The position numbers and the translations under genes were made by a program. A stretch of 64,000 nt of DNA from contig CALUET010000022.1 of NCBI GenBank assembly GCA_944319745.1, positions 62,001 to 126,000 of the forward strand, in the 5' to 3' direction. The notes beneath the pieces were generated by a model. The model was not told where the DNA came from, ran no database searches, and worked only from the letters and a program-made list of their open reading frames with translations. Source of the stretch: an uncultured Phocaeicola sp. Its GTDB lineage: Bacteria > Bacteroidota > Bacteroidia > Bacteroidales > Bacteroidaceae. Below, one piece after another: positions 43,008 through 52,216 of the stretch. Positions within the stretch are counted from its first letter, which is position 1. Each line of letters opens with the position of its first letter.

Positions 43008-43768
43008 TACAAATAAACAATATATGCAAATCTTTTGAAGGACGTTCTGTCATAAAGGACATCGACTTTACGTTCGAGAACGGGAAAACCAGCTTGATCA
43101 TCGGGCAGAGTGGTTCGGGAAAGACCGTGCTGATGAAATGTATCGTGGGATTGCTTACGCCTGACAGCGGGGCTGTTTTCTACGACGGACGCAATCTGAC
43201 AGAAATGAAGAAGAAGGAAAAACAGACATTACGACGGGAAATGGGGATGATTTTTCAGAGTGCCGCATTGTTTGACTCGCTGTCGGTCTTGGAAAATGTT
43301 ATGTTTCCTCTCGACATGTTCTCGAACAAAACTTACCGGGAGCGCGTAAAGCGTGCCCAGTTTTGTCTGGACAGAGTAAACCTGCTTGACGCACAATCCA
43401 AGTACCCGGGGGAAATAAGCGGCGGTATGCAAAAGCGCGTTGCCATTGCACGAGCCATATCTCTCCAGCCGCAATACCTCTTCTGTGACGAGCCGAACTC
43501 CGGCCTTGACCCCAAAACATCCCTTGTCATTGACGAATTGATCCACAGCATTACCACCGAATATAACATGACTACCATCATCAACACGCACGACATGAAC
43601 TCGGTCATGGGCATAGGTGACAGCATTCTCTACATCTATCAGGGAAGAAAAGAATGGAGCGGGACTAAAGACGAAGTGTTCTCTGCCACGAACGAACGCC
43701 TGAACAATTTCATATTTGCGTCCGATTTACTGCGAAAGGTCAAGAAAGAAGAAGAAAAAAACAAATAA
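43004..43768 (+). CDS. mlaF: MlaF-type ABC transporter ATPase
   Basis: 254 residues. Walker A GQSGSGKTVLMKCI, Q-loop MGMIFQSAALFDSL, signature ISGGMQKRVAIARAI and Walker B YLFCDEPNSGLDP match MlaF; the SGGMQKR signature is distinctive for this group. Translationally coupled to mlaE. The stop is followed by a strong bidirectional terminator. Together the two form the inner-membrane motor of a lipid trafficking system. Confidence 0.94.
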   Translation: MIQINNICKSFEGRSVIKDIDFTFENGKTSLIIGQSGSGKTVLMKCIVGLLTPDSGAVFYDGRNLTEMKKKEKQTLRREMGMIFQSAALFDSLSVLENVMFPLDMFSNKTYRERVKRAQFCLDRVNLLDAQSKYPGEISGGMQKRVAIARAISLQPQYLFCDEPNSGLDPKTSLVIDELIHSITTEYNMTTIINTHDMNSVMGIGDSILYIYQGRKEWSGTKDEVFSATNERLNNFIFASDLLRKVKKEEEKNK

Positions 43769-43776
43769 TATCCAAC

Positions 43777-43818
43777 AAAAACATCGGGATGTTTCAGTTG
43801 AAACATCCCGATGTTTTT
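43777..43818. terminator. Bidirectional terminator between mlaF and der
   Basis: Perfect 19-bp stem (43777-43795 with 43800-43818) and a 4-nt loop; A-run on the left and T-run on the right make it work on both strands. Confidence 0.88.
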
Positions 43819-43838
43819 ATATGAAAAAGCCGTGCTTT

Positions 43839-45152
43839 TTATTTCTGACGGATAAAAATATTGATCGGAGTGCCCGAAAACTTCCAACGTTCCCGTATTT
43901 TATTCTCCAAAAAACGCTTATACGGTTCCTTCACATACTGCGGCAAGTTGGCAAAAAACACAAATGAAGGGACCTGTGTATTGGGAAGTTGCGTTACATA
44001 CTTTATCTTGATGTATTTGCCTTTATTCGAAGGAGGCGGATAAGCCTCGATAAGGGGCAACATTTCCTCGTTCAGCTTCGAGGTGGAAATACGGGTTGTC
44101 CGTGCATTATAAACCTCTTTCGCAGCTTCAAGCACCTTGAAGATTCGCTGTTTCGTGAGGGCAGATGTAAAGATAACCGGAAAATCGGTAAACGGAGCAA
44201 AACGAGATCTTATCGCTTCCACGTAGTTGTTCATCACCTTCGAACTCTTATCTTCCACCAAATCCCACTTATTAACGACCACAACCAAGCCCTTCTGATT
44301 CCGCTGTATCAACGAAAAGATATTCAAATCCTGGCCTTCCACCCCACGAGTAGCGTCCAGCATCAACACACACACATCCGAATTTTCAATGGCCCGAATG
44401 GAACGAATCACCGAATAGTACTCAAGATCTTCCGTCACTTTATTCTTCTTTCGTATGCCTGCCGTGTCAACCAAATAAAAATCAAAGCCGAACTTATCGT
44501 AACGCGTATAGATGGAGTCACGGGTTGTTCCCGCTATTTCTGTAACAATATTACGGTCTTCCCCAATAAACGCATTGATAATTGATGATTTTCCGGCATT
44601 CGGACGCCCCACGACTGCAAAGCGAGGAATATCTTCTTCCGCAACATCCGAAACATCTTTCTTGAACTTAGACAGAATCAAATCCAAGAGATCACCCGTT
44701 CCGCTTCCACTCAATGCGGAAATGCTGTAAGGATCGCCCAGTCCCAACGAATAGAATTCCGCCGCATTATACATTAAAACATTATTGTCGCCCTTATTGG
44801 CCACAACAATCACCGGCTTTGTCGACCGGCGAAGTATCGATGCGACATCCATATCAAGGTCGGTCACTCCGGTCATTAAATCGACAACAAACAGAATCAC
44901 ATCCGCTTCTTCTAAAGCAAGCATGACTTGTTTTCTGATTTCCCCCTCAAAAATATCATCAGAGTTAACCACCCATCCACCGGTATCTACCAATGAAAAC
45001 TCTTTTCCATTCCATTCAGTTTTCCCATATTGGCGGTCACGTGTTGTACCTGCCTGCTCGTTTACAATAGCCTGACGCGTTTGAGTCAGACGATTAAACA
45101 GCGTAGATTTTCCCACATTCGGTCGCCCTACGATCGCAACTAAGTTTCCCAT
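43839..45152 (-). CDS. der: Ribosome biogenesis GTPase Der (EngA)
   Basis: 437 residues with two consecutive G domains: [18 protein letters not shown] and NKGD in the first; [22 protein letters not shown] and NKWD in the second; then a KH-like C-terminal domain ending [20 protein letters not shown]. It acts in 50S subunit maturation. It follows era in the same direction with a 38-nt gap and may be co-transcribed. Confidence 0.97.
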   Translation of the reverse strand: MGNLVAIVGRPNVGKSTLFNRLTQTRQAIVNEQAGTTRDRQYGKTEWNGKEFSLVDTGGWVVNSDDIFEGEIRKQVMLALEEADVILFVVDLMTGVTDLDMDVASILRRSTKPVIVVANKGDNNVLMYNAAEFYSLGLGDPYSISALSGSGTGDLLDLILSKFKKDVSDVAEEDIPRFAVVGRPNAGKSSIINAFIGEDRNIVTEIAGTTRDSIYTRYDKFGFDFYLVDTAGIRKKNKVTEDLEYYSVIRSIRAIENSDVCVLMLDATRGVEGQDLNIFSLIQRNQKGLVVVVNKWDLVEDKSSKVMNNYVEAIRSRFAPFTDFPVIFTSALTKQRIFKVLEAAKEVYNARTTRISTSKLNEEMLPLIEAYPPPSNKGKYIKIKYVTQLPNTQVPSFVFFANLPQYVKEPYKRFLENKIRERWKFSGTPINIFIRQK

Positions 45153-45190
45153 ATTTTAATTTTATTCTATTCAGGCTGTCACAGCCGAGG

Positions 45191-46072
45191 TTAATCTAAT
45201 TGATAGCCAAAGTTCTTCAGCTCTTTATCCGAGCTTCTCCAATCTTTATCGACCTTAACAAAGGTCTCCAGGTAAATCGTCTTTTGAAAGAAATGTTCCA
45301 ATGTTTTACGCGCTTCGGTGGCTACTTTTTTCAAAGCTTTGCCTTGCTTCCCGATAATAATTCCCTTTTGGGAATCACGTTCGACGTAAATAACCGCACT
45401 GATGTGAATGCTCTTTTCCGTCTCTTTAAACTGTTCTACAACCACTTCAACGGCATAAGGTATTTCTTTATCGTAATAAAGCAGAATCTTCTCCCGTATA
45501 ATCTCGGTCACAAAAAAACGTGCCGGTTTATCGGTCAATTGGTCTTTTCCGAAATATGGTGGAGAATCGGGCAGCAATTCTTTGATGCGTTTCATCACAA
45601 CATCCACATTGAATCGAACTTTTGCCGAAATCGGGATAATCTCTGCCTGAGGAAGTACAGAATGCCATTCCTCGACCATTTCAGTCAAAGAACCCTGGTT
45701 ACTTAAATCAATTTTATTGATCAGTAACAGAATGGGCACCTGCATTTTTTTAACCTTCTCGATAAAGTCGGCATTTTTATCCGGCTTTTCCACCGTATCG
45801 GTTACATATAATAAAATATCAGCATCAGACAAGGCCGACTGCGAGAAGTTCAACATTGACTCTTGAAGCTTATAATTGGGTTTCAAAACACCGGGAGTAT
45901 CAGAAAACACAATCTGCATATCATCGGTATTCAGTATTCCCATTATGCGATGGCGCGTTGTTTGTGCCTTGAATGTCGCGATGGAAATACGTTCCCCCAC
46001 CAACAAATTCATCAATGTAGACTTTCCTACATTGGGATTTCCCACAATATTTACAAAACCAGCCTTATGCAT
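45191..46072 (-). CDS. era: GTPase Era
   Basis: 293 residues. G1 [15 protein letters not shown]3 DTPG, G4 NKID and the C-terminal KH domain with GIIIGKQGKALKKVATEARKTLE are typical. Era binds the 3' end of 16S rRNA during 30S assembly. A terminator hairpin separates it from fabH, and I find no clear consensus promoter before it, so it may rely partly on read-through from fabH. Confidence 0.97.
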   Translation of the reverse strand: MHKAGFVNIVGNPNVGKSTLMNLLVGERISIATFKAQTTRHRIMGILNTDDMQIVFSDTPGVLKPNYKLQESMLNFSQSALSDADILLYVTDTVEKPDKNADFIEKVKKMQVPILLLINKIDLSNQGSLTEMVEEWHSVLPQAEIIPISAKVRFNVDVVMKRIKELLPDSPPYFGKDQLTDKPARFFVTEIIREKILLYYDKEIPYAVEVVVEQFKETEKSIHISAVIYVERDSQKGIIIGKQGKALKKVATEARKTLEHFFQKTIYLETFVKVDKDWRSSDKELKNFGYQLD

Positions 46073-46100
46073 AGCACTGAATATTTAGTTTATAGACAAA

Positions 46101-46128
46101 GAAAACGCATCGATTGGGATGCGTTTTC
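46101..46128 (-). terminator. Hairpin terminator between fabH and era
   Basis: Perfect 11-bp stem GAAAACGCATC/GATGCGTTTTC with a 6-nt loop, 35 nt after the fabH stop. The T-tract is interrupted by C (TTTTCTTT), so termination may be partial. Confidence 0.65.
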
Positions 46129-46163
46129 CTCGTATGTTTATAATATGATTCTCTTTGATCAAA

Positions 46164-47165
46164 TTATTTGCTCCCGTCATATCCCCATTTCACATAAGAG
46201 GCTCCCCATGTAAATCCGGCACCGAAAGCTGTAAAGATAAGGTTATCTCCCTTTTTCAATTGCTTTTCAAAATCCCAAAGACACAGAGGTAAGGTTGCCG
46301 CACTGGTATTTCCGTAGCGCTGGATGTTGATCATTACCCTATCCAATGGGATTTCCAACCGGGATGCAACTGCATCTATAATACGTAAGTTTGCCTGATG
46401 AGGAACAATCCAATTAATATTTTCCTTATTCAGTCCGTTTTTCTCCGCAATCTGCGCCGTGACATTCGACATATTGGATACAGCATATTTAAACACTGTT
46501 TTTCCTTCCTGATACAAATAATGCATCTTATTATCTATGGTAAAATAGGAAGGTGGACACACAGAGCCTCCGGCTTTCATATGCAAGAAGGGCAAACCTT
46601 TTCCATCAGTTCTCAAAATAGAATCCATGATTCCATAATCTTCGGTAGTGGCTTCCACCATACAAGCAGCAGCTCCATCGCCAAAAATCGGGCAAGTTGC
46701 ACGGTCGGAATAGTTAACCATCGAGGACATTTTGTCTGCTCCTACAATAATTATTTTCTTATGTCGCCCAGACTGAATCATAGATGCGGCAGTCTCCATT
46801 GCAAAAAGGAAGCCGCTACATGCTGCCTGCAGGTCGAATGCATAAGCATTTTTCAGCCCCAACTTGTCACACAATATCGAAGCAGTAGAAGGGAAATGAT
46901 AGTCGGGAGTAGTAGTCGCCACGATCAAACAATCAATGGAATCCGGATCTGAATCTGTTTTCTGCATTAATTGCTTAGCAGCCTTACGAGCCAAATAAGA
47001 AGTACCCAAGCCTTCTTCATTAAGGATACGTCTTTCTTTTACTCCGATGCGTGTCATAATCCACTCATCGTTGGTATCTACCATTCTTGACAATTCCTCA
47101 TTGGTCAGAACATAATCCGGCACATAACCACCGACACCTGTAATTACTGCATTTATTTTCTCCAT
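46164..47165 (-). CDS. fabH: Beta-ketoacyl-ACP synthase III
   Basis: 333 residues, full length. FabH condenses acetyl-CoA (or branched primers) with malonyl-ACP to start fatty acid synthesis. The catalytic triad is readable: C116 in [13 protein letters not shown]256 in [10 protein letters not shown]286 in [11 protein letters not shown]. Bacteroidales make branched-chain fatty acids, so a branched acyl-CoA primer is possible but not provable here. It lies downstream of rpmF after a long hairpin. Confidence 0.97.
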   Translation of the reverse strand: MEKINAVITGVGGYVPDYVLTNEELSRMVDTNDEWIMTRIGVKERRILNEEGLGTSYLARKAAKQLMQKTDSDPDSIDCLIVATTTPDYHFPSTASILCDKLGLKNAYAFDLQAACSGFLFAMETAASMIQSGRHKKIIIVGADKMSSMVNYSDRATCPIFGDGAAACMVEATTEDYGIMDSILRTDGKGLPFLHMKAGGSVCPPSYFTIDNKMHYLYQEGKTVFKYAVSNMSNVTAQIAEKNGLNKENINWIVPHQANLRIIDAVASRLEIPLDRVMINIQRYGNTSAATLPLCLWDFEKQLKKGDNLIFTAFGAGFTWGASYVKWGYDGSK

Positions 47166-47193
47166 CGTTTCAAGGTTTTGCTTACCGCGTTCA

Positions 47194-47244
47194 TAGGGAT
47201 TAAAAGGCTAAATTCTGAAAAATCCTTCGGCATTTTAATCCCTA
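47194..47244 (-). other. Long mRNA hairpin between rpmF and fabH
   Basis: A perfect 12-bp inverted repeat TAGGGATTAAAA (47194-47205) and TTTTAATCCCTA (47233-47244) enclose 27 nt. No T-run follows on the minus strand, so it is not a standard terminator. It could stabilise, process or regulate the rpmF-fabH message. Confidence 0.5.
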
Positions 47245-47277
47245 TAACGAAGCAAACTGTTTAAAACTATGCGACGT

Positions 47278-47463
47278 TTAAAGAGCAGCCTCTTTTTCTA
47301 TCGCTAATTTTCCTCTGTAATAGCCGCAAGCACCGCACACTGTATGATATACATGCCATGCGCCACAATTAGGACAAACGGCTAAAGTAGGAGCTACTGC
47401 CTTATCGTGAGTTCTTCTTTTGGCAGTTCTTGTTTTTGATTGTCTTCTTTTAGGATGTGCCAT
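47278..47463 (-). CDS. rpmF: 50S ribosomal protein L32
   Basis: 61 residues. The start MAHPKRRQSKTRTAKRRTHD and zinc-ribbon cysteines C30, C33, C43 and C46 (CPNCGAW and CGACG) show the zinc-binding form. It follows the DUF177 gene by 16 nt, the very common YceD-rpmF pair. Confidence 0.97.
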   Translation of the reverse strand: MAHPKRRQSKTRTAKRRTHDKAVAPTLAVCPNCGAWHVYHTVCGACGYYRGKLAIEKEAAL

Positions 47464-47479
47464 TTTAGTAAAACTTTAT

Positions 47480-48028
47480 TTAATTATTATTTAATATTTC
47501 TCTCAATCTATCCCATCGGGGATCGGTCTCGCCGTGTTCCTTTTCTTCGGCATCAGGGAATGGCATATCATCTTCCACGATGCACAGATGTTTACTTAAC
47601 GTTTCCATCATACTCTCATCGCATTCTCCTTCAGCATGCATCCGCACCATGGGGAGTTGTAAGACGATAAATTCATAGATGAGCCACGCCACATCTATAA
47701 TGCCTTCTTCCTCTGAAACGACTATCAGATCGTCATCTTCCGAGGGAACCGCGCCGAAGCGGACGTTTATTTCCTCATCGACATTCACATCCTGCCTCAA
47801 GTCCTGCAAGCATCTGTCGCAGGGAACAAACACAAACCCTTCGATGTGAAAACATAATTTAAAGGCTTTCTGAATCTTTTTTACTTCTAAAGATACGTTC
47901 AAATTCCCCTTCTGTATTTCCGAAGCACTCAGTCCGGCAAAAAAAGCATCGTCCAATGAATATGTATATTCACAGGAATCACTGCTTAGATTCTTCAAAT
48001 CTATCTGATATATACCAAGAGGTTCCAC
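47480..48028 (-). CDS. DUF177 (YceD-like) protein, 23S rRNA accumulation
   Basis: 182 residues. DUF177 proteins pair with rpmF across bacteria and are needed for normal 23S rRNA levels in E. coli. The Cys pair region EGFVFVPCDRCLQDLRQDVNV is the family's core motif, and the acidic tail block MPFPDAEEKEHGETDPRWDRLREILN ends with the usual WxxLREIL pattern. First gene of the DUF177-rpmF-fabH unit with an exact -7 box 25 nt upstream. Confidence 0.92.
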   Translation of the reverse strand: MEPLGIYQIDLKNLSSDSCEYTYSLDDAFFAGLSASEIQKGNLNVSLEVKKIQKAFKLCFHIEGFVFVPCDRCLQDLRQDVNVDEEINVRFGAVPSEDDDLIVVSEEEGIIDVAWLIYEFIVLQLPMVRMHAEGECDESMMETLSKHLCIVEDDMPFPDAEEKEHGETDPRWDRLREILNNN

Positions 48029-48052
48029 CTTTAAAGTTTATATAATCGGCTG

Positions 48053-48060
48053 CAAAGATA
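48053..48060 (-). promoter_or_regulatory. Promoter -7 box for the DUF177-rpmF-fabH operon
   Basis: TATCTTTG on the minus strand, 24 nt upstream of the ATG at 48028. Confidence 0.65.
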
Positions 48061-48329
48061 CACATAATAATCCAAATTCCCTACGATATTGGCATAATAT
48101 TTTCCGCAGTCATTTCCTCCGTTCCCTCCTAAAAGTTTGAAAAGACGAATATAATTCAATAGAAATTTCCCCGTGAAGTGACTTTATCTCCCCGTAAAAT
48201 TCTTAAATAACCGCATTGTCCTCACAGAAAGAATGCGAAGACATGTTCAGAGACCGGGATTATTTTCCGAAAAAACTCCCGTTGTTTTCAAAAACGGAAT
48301 GAAGCGCCCTGCACCCCTCACGCGCAGAC
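48061..48329. other. Gene-free interval before the acyl-CoA dehydrogenase terminator
   Basis: About 270 nt with no open frame resembling a protein family, no tRNA-like fold and no repeat that I can see. Confidence 0.5.
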
Positions 48330-48369
48330 AAAAAAAGAATGCCGGGATACAATCTCCGACATTCTTTTA
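48330..48369 (-). terminator. Terminator of the etf/acyl-CoA dehydrogenase genes
   Basis: On the minus strand AAAAGAATGTCGG/CCGGCATTCTTTT (one G-U) with a short loop is followed by seven T, 24 nt after the stop at 48393. Confidence 0.8.
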
Positions 48370-48392
48370 TCCTTATATTCAAAATCGAGCGA

Positions 48393-50099
48393 TCAATAAC
48401 GATAATTGTCCAATTCTTCCGGCCGGAACTTGCGGATAAAATTGAAATGTTTCTCAATCTCCGCATCGGCATAATTCACATATACATTCAACGAGCGGGC
48501 AAAAAGTTCCGGAGCTTTCGTAGCATCCTGCAGCAATAAATGGCTCATAACACATACTGCAGCCATTTCATACAGACGACGAGCCACGAAATCCAACAGT
48601 TCTTGATCTTTTGCTTCTTTTACAGCATTGGTACAAGCTTCAAACTTGCGCGTCATCTCTTTGATACGATCCATATATCTTTCAAACTCCGGAGCACACG
48701 GTATTGCTTCAAACTCGTGCAGAGTTGTAGCATAAGCTCCGTTTGTTACATAACGAATGGCAGCAACTGTTTGCAACTGTGTCGTGCCCTCGTAGATACT
48801 TGTAATGCGCGCATCACGATAAATACGCTGACAAGCATATTCCATCATGAAGCCCGATCCGCCATGTATCTGGATGCAGTCGTAAGCATTCTGGTTTGCA
48901 TATTCCGAATTCATGCCTTTCGCCAACGGAGTGAAGCTGTCTGCCAGTCTTGCATAACGTTTTTCTTCCTGACGTTCCTCGGGAGTAAGTTTACGTTCGC
49001 GGGCAATATCATCCAAAGCTTTATAGATGTCTACGTAACGAGACGTCTGATAAAGCAATGCACGACCGGCGTCTAATTTTGCCTTTATCGTGTCCAACAT
49101 GTCATAAACTGCCGGGAAATTAATAATAGCCTTGCCGAATTGTTTACGTTCTTTGGCATAAGCCAAAGCCTCATTATAGGCCGCCTGACTCAAACCTACC
49201 GATTGAGCTGCGATACCCAGACGGGCTCCGTTCATCAACGCCATGACATATTTAATCAAACCCAACTTACGTTCACCGCAAAGTTCGGCTTTCGCGTTCT
49301 TATAAACCAGCTCACACGTAGGAGAACCATGAATACCTAATTTGTTTTCAATGCGACGTACATCCACACCACCGTCGTTCTTGTCATAGATAAACATAGA
49401 CAAACCACGGCCATCGTGCGTACCTTCTTCAGAACGCGCAAGGACCAAATGTAAGTTAGAATCGCCATTTGTGATGAAACGTTTTACACCATTTAATCGC
49501 CAGCAGTTCTCCTTTTCATCAAATGTTGCTTTCAGCATTACACTTTGAAGGTCGGAGCCTGCATCAGGCTCGGTTAAATCCATCGACATTGTTTCGCCCG
49601 CACAGATACGAGGAATAAAGCGGCTGTGTTGATCTTCGTTACCAAATTCATAAAGAGTCTCGATACAATCTTGCAAAGACCAGATATTTCCGAATCCCGC
49701 ATCAGCAATCGCAACAATTTCAGCGCACATCGTGTACGGAGTTATCGGGAAATTCAAACCACCAAAACGGCGTGGCATCGTCATTCCGTTCAGACCGGCT
49801 TGAACCATCGCCTCGAGATTTTTCTTCGTTCCCGAAGCATATTCTACACGACCGTTTGCACAATGTGGACCTTCTTCGTCGACGCTTTCGGCATTGGCCG
49901 CAACCACTTCAGCAGCAATCTCGCCAGTAATTTCCAAAACCTTTTCATACGAGTCGATAGCATCCGCATAATCCTGAGGAGCATAATCGAATTCATCTTT
50001 ATCTTTATAACCGCGTTCTTTCAATTCGCAGATACGTTCCATCATAGAGTTCTTCAGATGGAAACTTAATTCCGGGTTTTCTGTATAAAAGTTTGCCAT
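48393..50099 (-). CDS. Acyl-CoA dehydrogenase, long form
   Basis: 568 residues. FAD enzyme oxidising (or, with a bifurcating Etf, reducing) an acyl-CoA. Motifs: MSMDLTEPDAGSDLQSV and VKRFITNGD in the middle domain, LGIHGSPTCELVYKNA, GARLGIAAQSVGLSQAAYNEA, and QIHGGSGFMMEYACQRIYRDARITSIYEGTTQLQ-type C-terminal block whose Glu in YEGTT is the catalytic base position. It has about 180 residues more than short-chain enzymes, including an N-terminal helical part and a C-terminal domain. It overlaps etfA by one base (TAATG), so the Etf is its dedicated partner. Confidence 0.93.
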   Translation of the reverse strand: MANFYTENPELSFHLKNSMMERICELKERGYKDKDEFDYAPQDYADAIDSYEKVLEITGEIAAEVVAANAESVDEEGPHCANGRVEYASGTKKNLEAMVQAGLNGMTMPRRFGGLNFPITPYTMCAEIVAIADAGFGNIWSLQDCIETLYEFGNEDQHSRFIPRICAGETMSMDLTEPDAGSDLQSVMLKATFDEKENCWRLNGVKRFITNGDSNLHLVLARSEEGTHDGRGLSMFIYDKNDGGVDVRRIENKLGIHGSPTCELVYKNAKAELCGERKLGLIKYVMALMNGARLGIAAQSVGLSQAAYNEALAYAKERKQFGKAIINFPAVYDMLDTIKAKLDAGRALLYQTSRYVDIYKALDDIARERKLTPEERQEEKRYARLADSFTPLAKGMNSEYANQNAYDCIQIHGGSGFMMEYACQRIYRDARITSIYEGTTQLQTVAAIRYVTNGAYATTLHEFEAIPCAPEFERYMDRIKEMTRKFEACTNAVKEAKDQELLDFVARRLYEMAAVCVMSHLLLQDATKAPELFARSLNVYVNYADAEIEKHFNFIRKFRPEELDNYRY

Positions 50100-51118
50100 T
50101 ATTTACTATTCTTTTTGTAGTACTTTATTAACTTAGGAACAACAACTTCCACATTTCCATCGATAACATAATCGGCAATTGTATTGATCGGTGCGTTCGG
50201 ATCATTGTTTATTGAAATAATAATTCCGGCATCTTGCATTCCGGCTATATGCTGAATTTGTCCGGAAATACCGCATGCTATATACAATTTAGGATGTACT
50301 GTCACACCCGTCTGCCCAATCTGACGATCATGGTCGCAGAAACCTGCATCCACTGCTGCGCGGCTTGCTCCGACTTCAGCATGAAGTTCTTTTGCAAGTT
50401 CGAACAGCATATCAAAACCTTCCTTGCTTCCCATTCCATAACCTCCCGCTATTACAATGGAAGCACCCTTTAAATTATGTTTAGCTTTCTCGACGTGACG
50501 ATCTATCACCTTTACCACATAATCGGTTTCAGGCACATATTTTGCGACATCATGCCGAACAACTGTTCCCTGATAAGCCTCATCTATGATTTCTTTCTTC
50601 ATCACTCCTTCACGAACCGTTGCCATTTGCGGACGATGTTCAGGATTAACGATCGTAGCCACGATGTTCCCTCCGAAAGCCGGACGAATCTGATACAACA
50701 GATTTTTATAAACTATTCCGTTCTTTTTGTCCTCATAATCGCCTATTTCCAGTTGTGTACAGTCGGCCGTAAGACCACTTGTCAAAGCAGACGACACGCG
50801 TGGTCCCAAATCTCTCCCGATAACCGTAGCTCCCATCAAGCAAATTTGCGGTTTTTCTTCCTTAAATAAATTGACAAGGATCGAAGTGTGAGGAAGAGAT
50901 GTATAAGGGAACAATCCCGGTGCATCGAATACATGTACGCAATCAACGCCGTAAGGCAAGATTTGTTTCTCCACGTCAGCAAGTCCTGTACCTGCTACAA
51001 TCGCTTCAAGCTGGCAGTTCAACTGATTTGCCAGTTTGCGGCCTTTTGTCAAAAGTTCAAGGCTTACATCAGCAACGTGTACGCCTTCTATTTCACAATA
51101 TACAAATACATTATTCAT
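50099..51118 (-). CDS. etfA: Electron transfer flavoprotein, alpha subunit
   Basis: 339 residues. The N-terminal domain (VFVYCEIEGVHVADVSLELLTKGRKLA) and the C-terminal FAD domain with SIVIAGGYGMGSKEGFDML, GASRAAVDAGFCDHDRQIGQTG and PKLYIACGISGQIQHIAGM are intact. It carries electrons between the neighbouring dehydrogenase and another acceptor. In anaerobes such Etf pairs may bifurcate electrons; this cannot be settled from motifs by eye. Confidence 0.95.
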   Translation of the reverse strand: MNNVFVYCEIEGVHVADVSLELLTKGRKLANQLNCQLEAIVAGTGLADVEKQILPYGVDCVHVFDAPGLFPYTSLPHTSILVNLFKEEKPQICLMGATVIGRDLGPRVSSALTSGLTADCTQLEIGDYEDKKNGIVYKNLLYQIRPAFGGNIVATIVNPEHRPQMATVREGVMKKEIIDEAYQGTVVRHDVAKYVPETDYVVKVIDRHVEKAKHNLKGASIVIAGGYGMGSKEGFDMLFELAKELHAEVGASRAAVDAGFCDHDRQIGQTGVTVHPKLYIACGISGQIQHIAGMQDAGIIISINNDPNAPINTIADYVIDGNVEVVVPKLIKYYKKNSK

Positions 51119-51210
51119 AGTGTTTCCTTTTTAGTTGCTTCCAGCCGAGAATTTTTATCGAAAACGCCACGTGGTTTTCTGTAAAACATTTCGACTTTTC
51201 CGCCATATCA

Positions 51211-52098
51211 TTAGCCTATTGTATGATTAGCCAAGAGTTCAACAATCAAATTTTCTACATCAGCATCGCTCCCCGTCAACGTTTTGCTTTCCTTTGCCTG
51301 GAAAACAATATTCTCGATCTTCTTCACCTTCGTAGGAGAACCCGACAATCCACATTGTTTTGTATCCCCGTTTACATCGGAAACACTCCATTCCACTATA
51401 TTCAAATACGGGCGGCTTTCATACAAAGCAGCATAAGGAAGTACTCCGCCGTCTTTCGTCAATGCAGCTTTTTCTTGCCCGCCTAAAGCACGTTTATACT
51501 TTTGTACAAGTTTGGCATTGCGCGGACGACAAGGAGCTGCGCTGCCATTTACAGTCAAAACAATGGGAAGCGGACCTTCTACTGTTTCCACTCCGCCATC
51601 AATATGACGTTTTACGCGAATGTGTTTGTCTGCAACTTCTTCTATTTCCTCTACATAAGTAATTTGAGGCAAACCTAATTTTTCCGCAACTTGAGGCCCA
51701 ACTTGTGCCGTATCGCCGTCGATAGCCTGACGTCCTCCTATAATAATATCATAATCACCAATCTTACGAATTGCCATAGCCAATGCGTAAGATGTTGCTA
51801 AAGTATCCGCTCCGGCAAAAGCACGATCGGTTAATAAATAGCCATTGTCCGCCCCTCTATACAATCCTTCACGAATTATTTCTGCAGCACGGCCCGGTCC
51901 CATTGTCAAAATCGTTACAACGGATCCCGGATGTGTCTCTTTCAATCTGAGGGCCTGTTCCAAGGCATTTAAATCTTCCGGGTTAAATATCGCCGGAAGA
52001 GCTGCGCGGTTTATTGTTCCGTCCGCATTCATGGCATCTTTCCCTACGTTTCTTGTATCGGGAACTTGCTTAGCCAGCACTACAATTTTCAAACTCAT
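51211..52098 (-). CDS. etfB: Electron transfer flavoprotein, beta subunit
   Basis: 295 residues. LKIVVLAKQVPDTRNVGKDAM at the N-terminus, NPEDLNALEQALRLKE, GADNGYLLTDRAFAGADTLATSYAL and the Etf-beta signature GRQAIDGDTAQVGPQVAEKLGLPQITYVEEIE are visible. It pairs with EtfA to form a heterodimer. It is about 30-40 residues longer than human EtfB. First gene of the three-gene unit; 92 nt separate it from etfA. Confidence 0.95.
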   Translation of the reverse strand: MSLKIVVLAKQVPDTRNVGKDAMNADGTINRAALPAIFNPEDLNALEQALRLKETHPGSVVTILTMGPGRAAEIIREGLYRGADNGYLLTDRAFAGADTLATSYALAMAIRKIGDYDIIIGGRQAIDGDTAQVGPQVAEKLGLPQITYVEEIEEVADKHIRVKRHIDGGVETVEGPLPIVLTVNGSAAPCRPRNAKLVQKYKRALGGQEKAALTKDGGVLPYAALYESRPYLNIVEWSVSDVNGDTKQCGLSGSPTKVKKIENIVFQAKESKTLTGSDADVENLIVELLANHTIG

Positions 52099-52163
52099 CT
52101 GATCTTATTTTTGGTATTATTAAATTACTGCAACAAAATTAATTGAAAGCATTTATTCCGCAG

Positions 52164-52171
52164 CAAATATA
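52164..52171 (-). promoter_or_regulatory. Promoter -7 box for etfB-etfA-acyl-CoA dehydrogenase
   Basis: TATATTTG on the minus strand, 65 nt upstream of the etfB ATG, leaving a longer leader than other genes here. Confidence 0.55.
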
Positions 52172-52216
52172 GGCAAACAAAATGAATTTACAGATAAAAA
52201 ACCAATGTTTTCACCA

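Noticed and set aside
51150-51175. Palindrome around CCACGTGG downstream of etfB
   Set aside because: Too short a loop for an RNA hairpin and no nearby promoter; likely chance.
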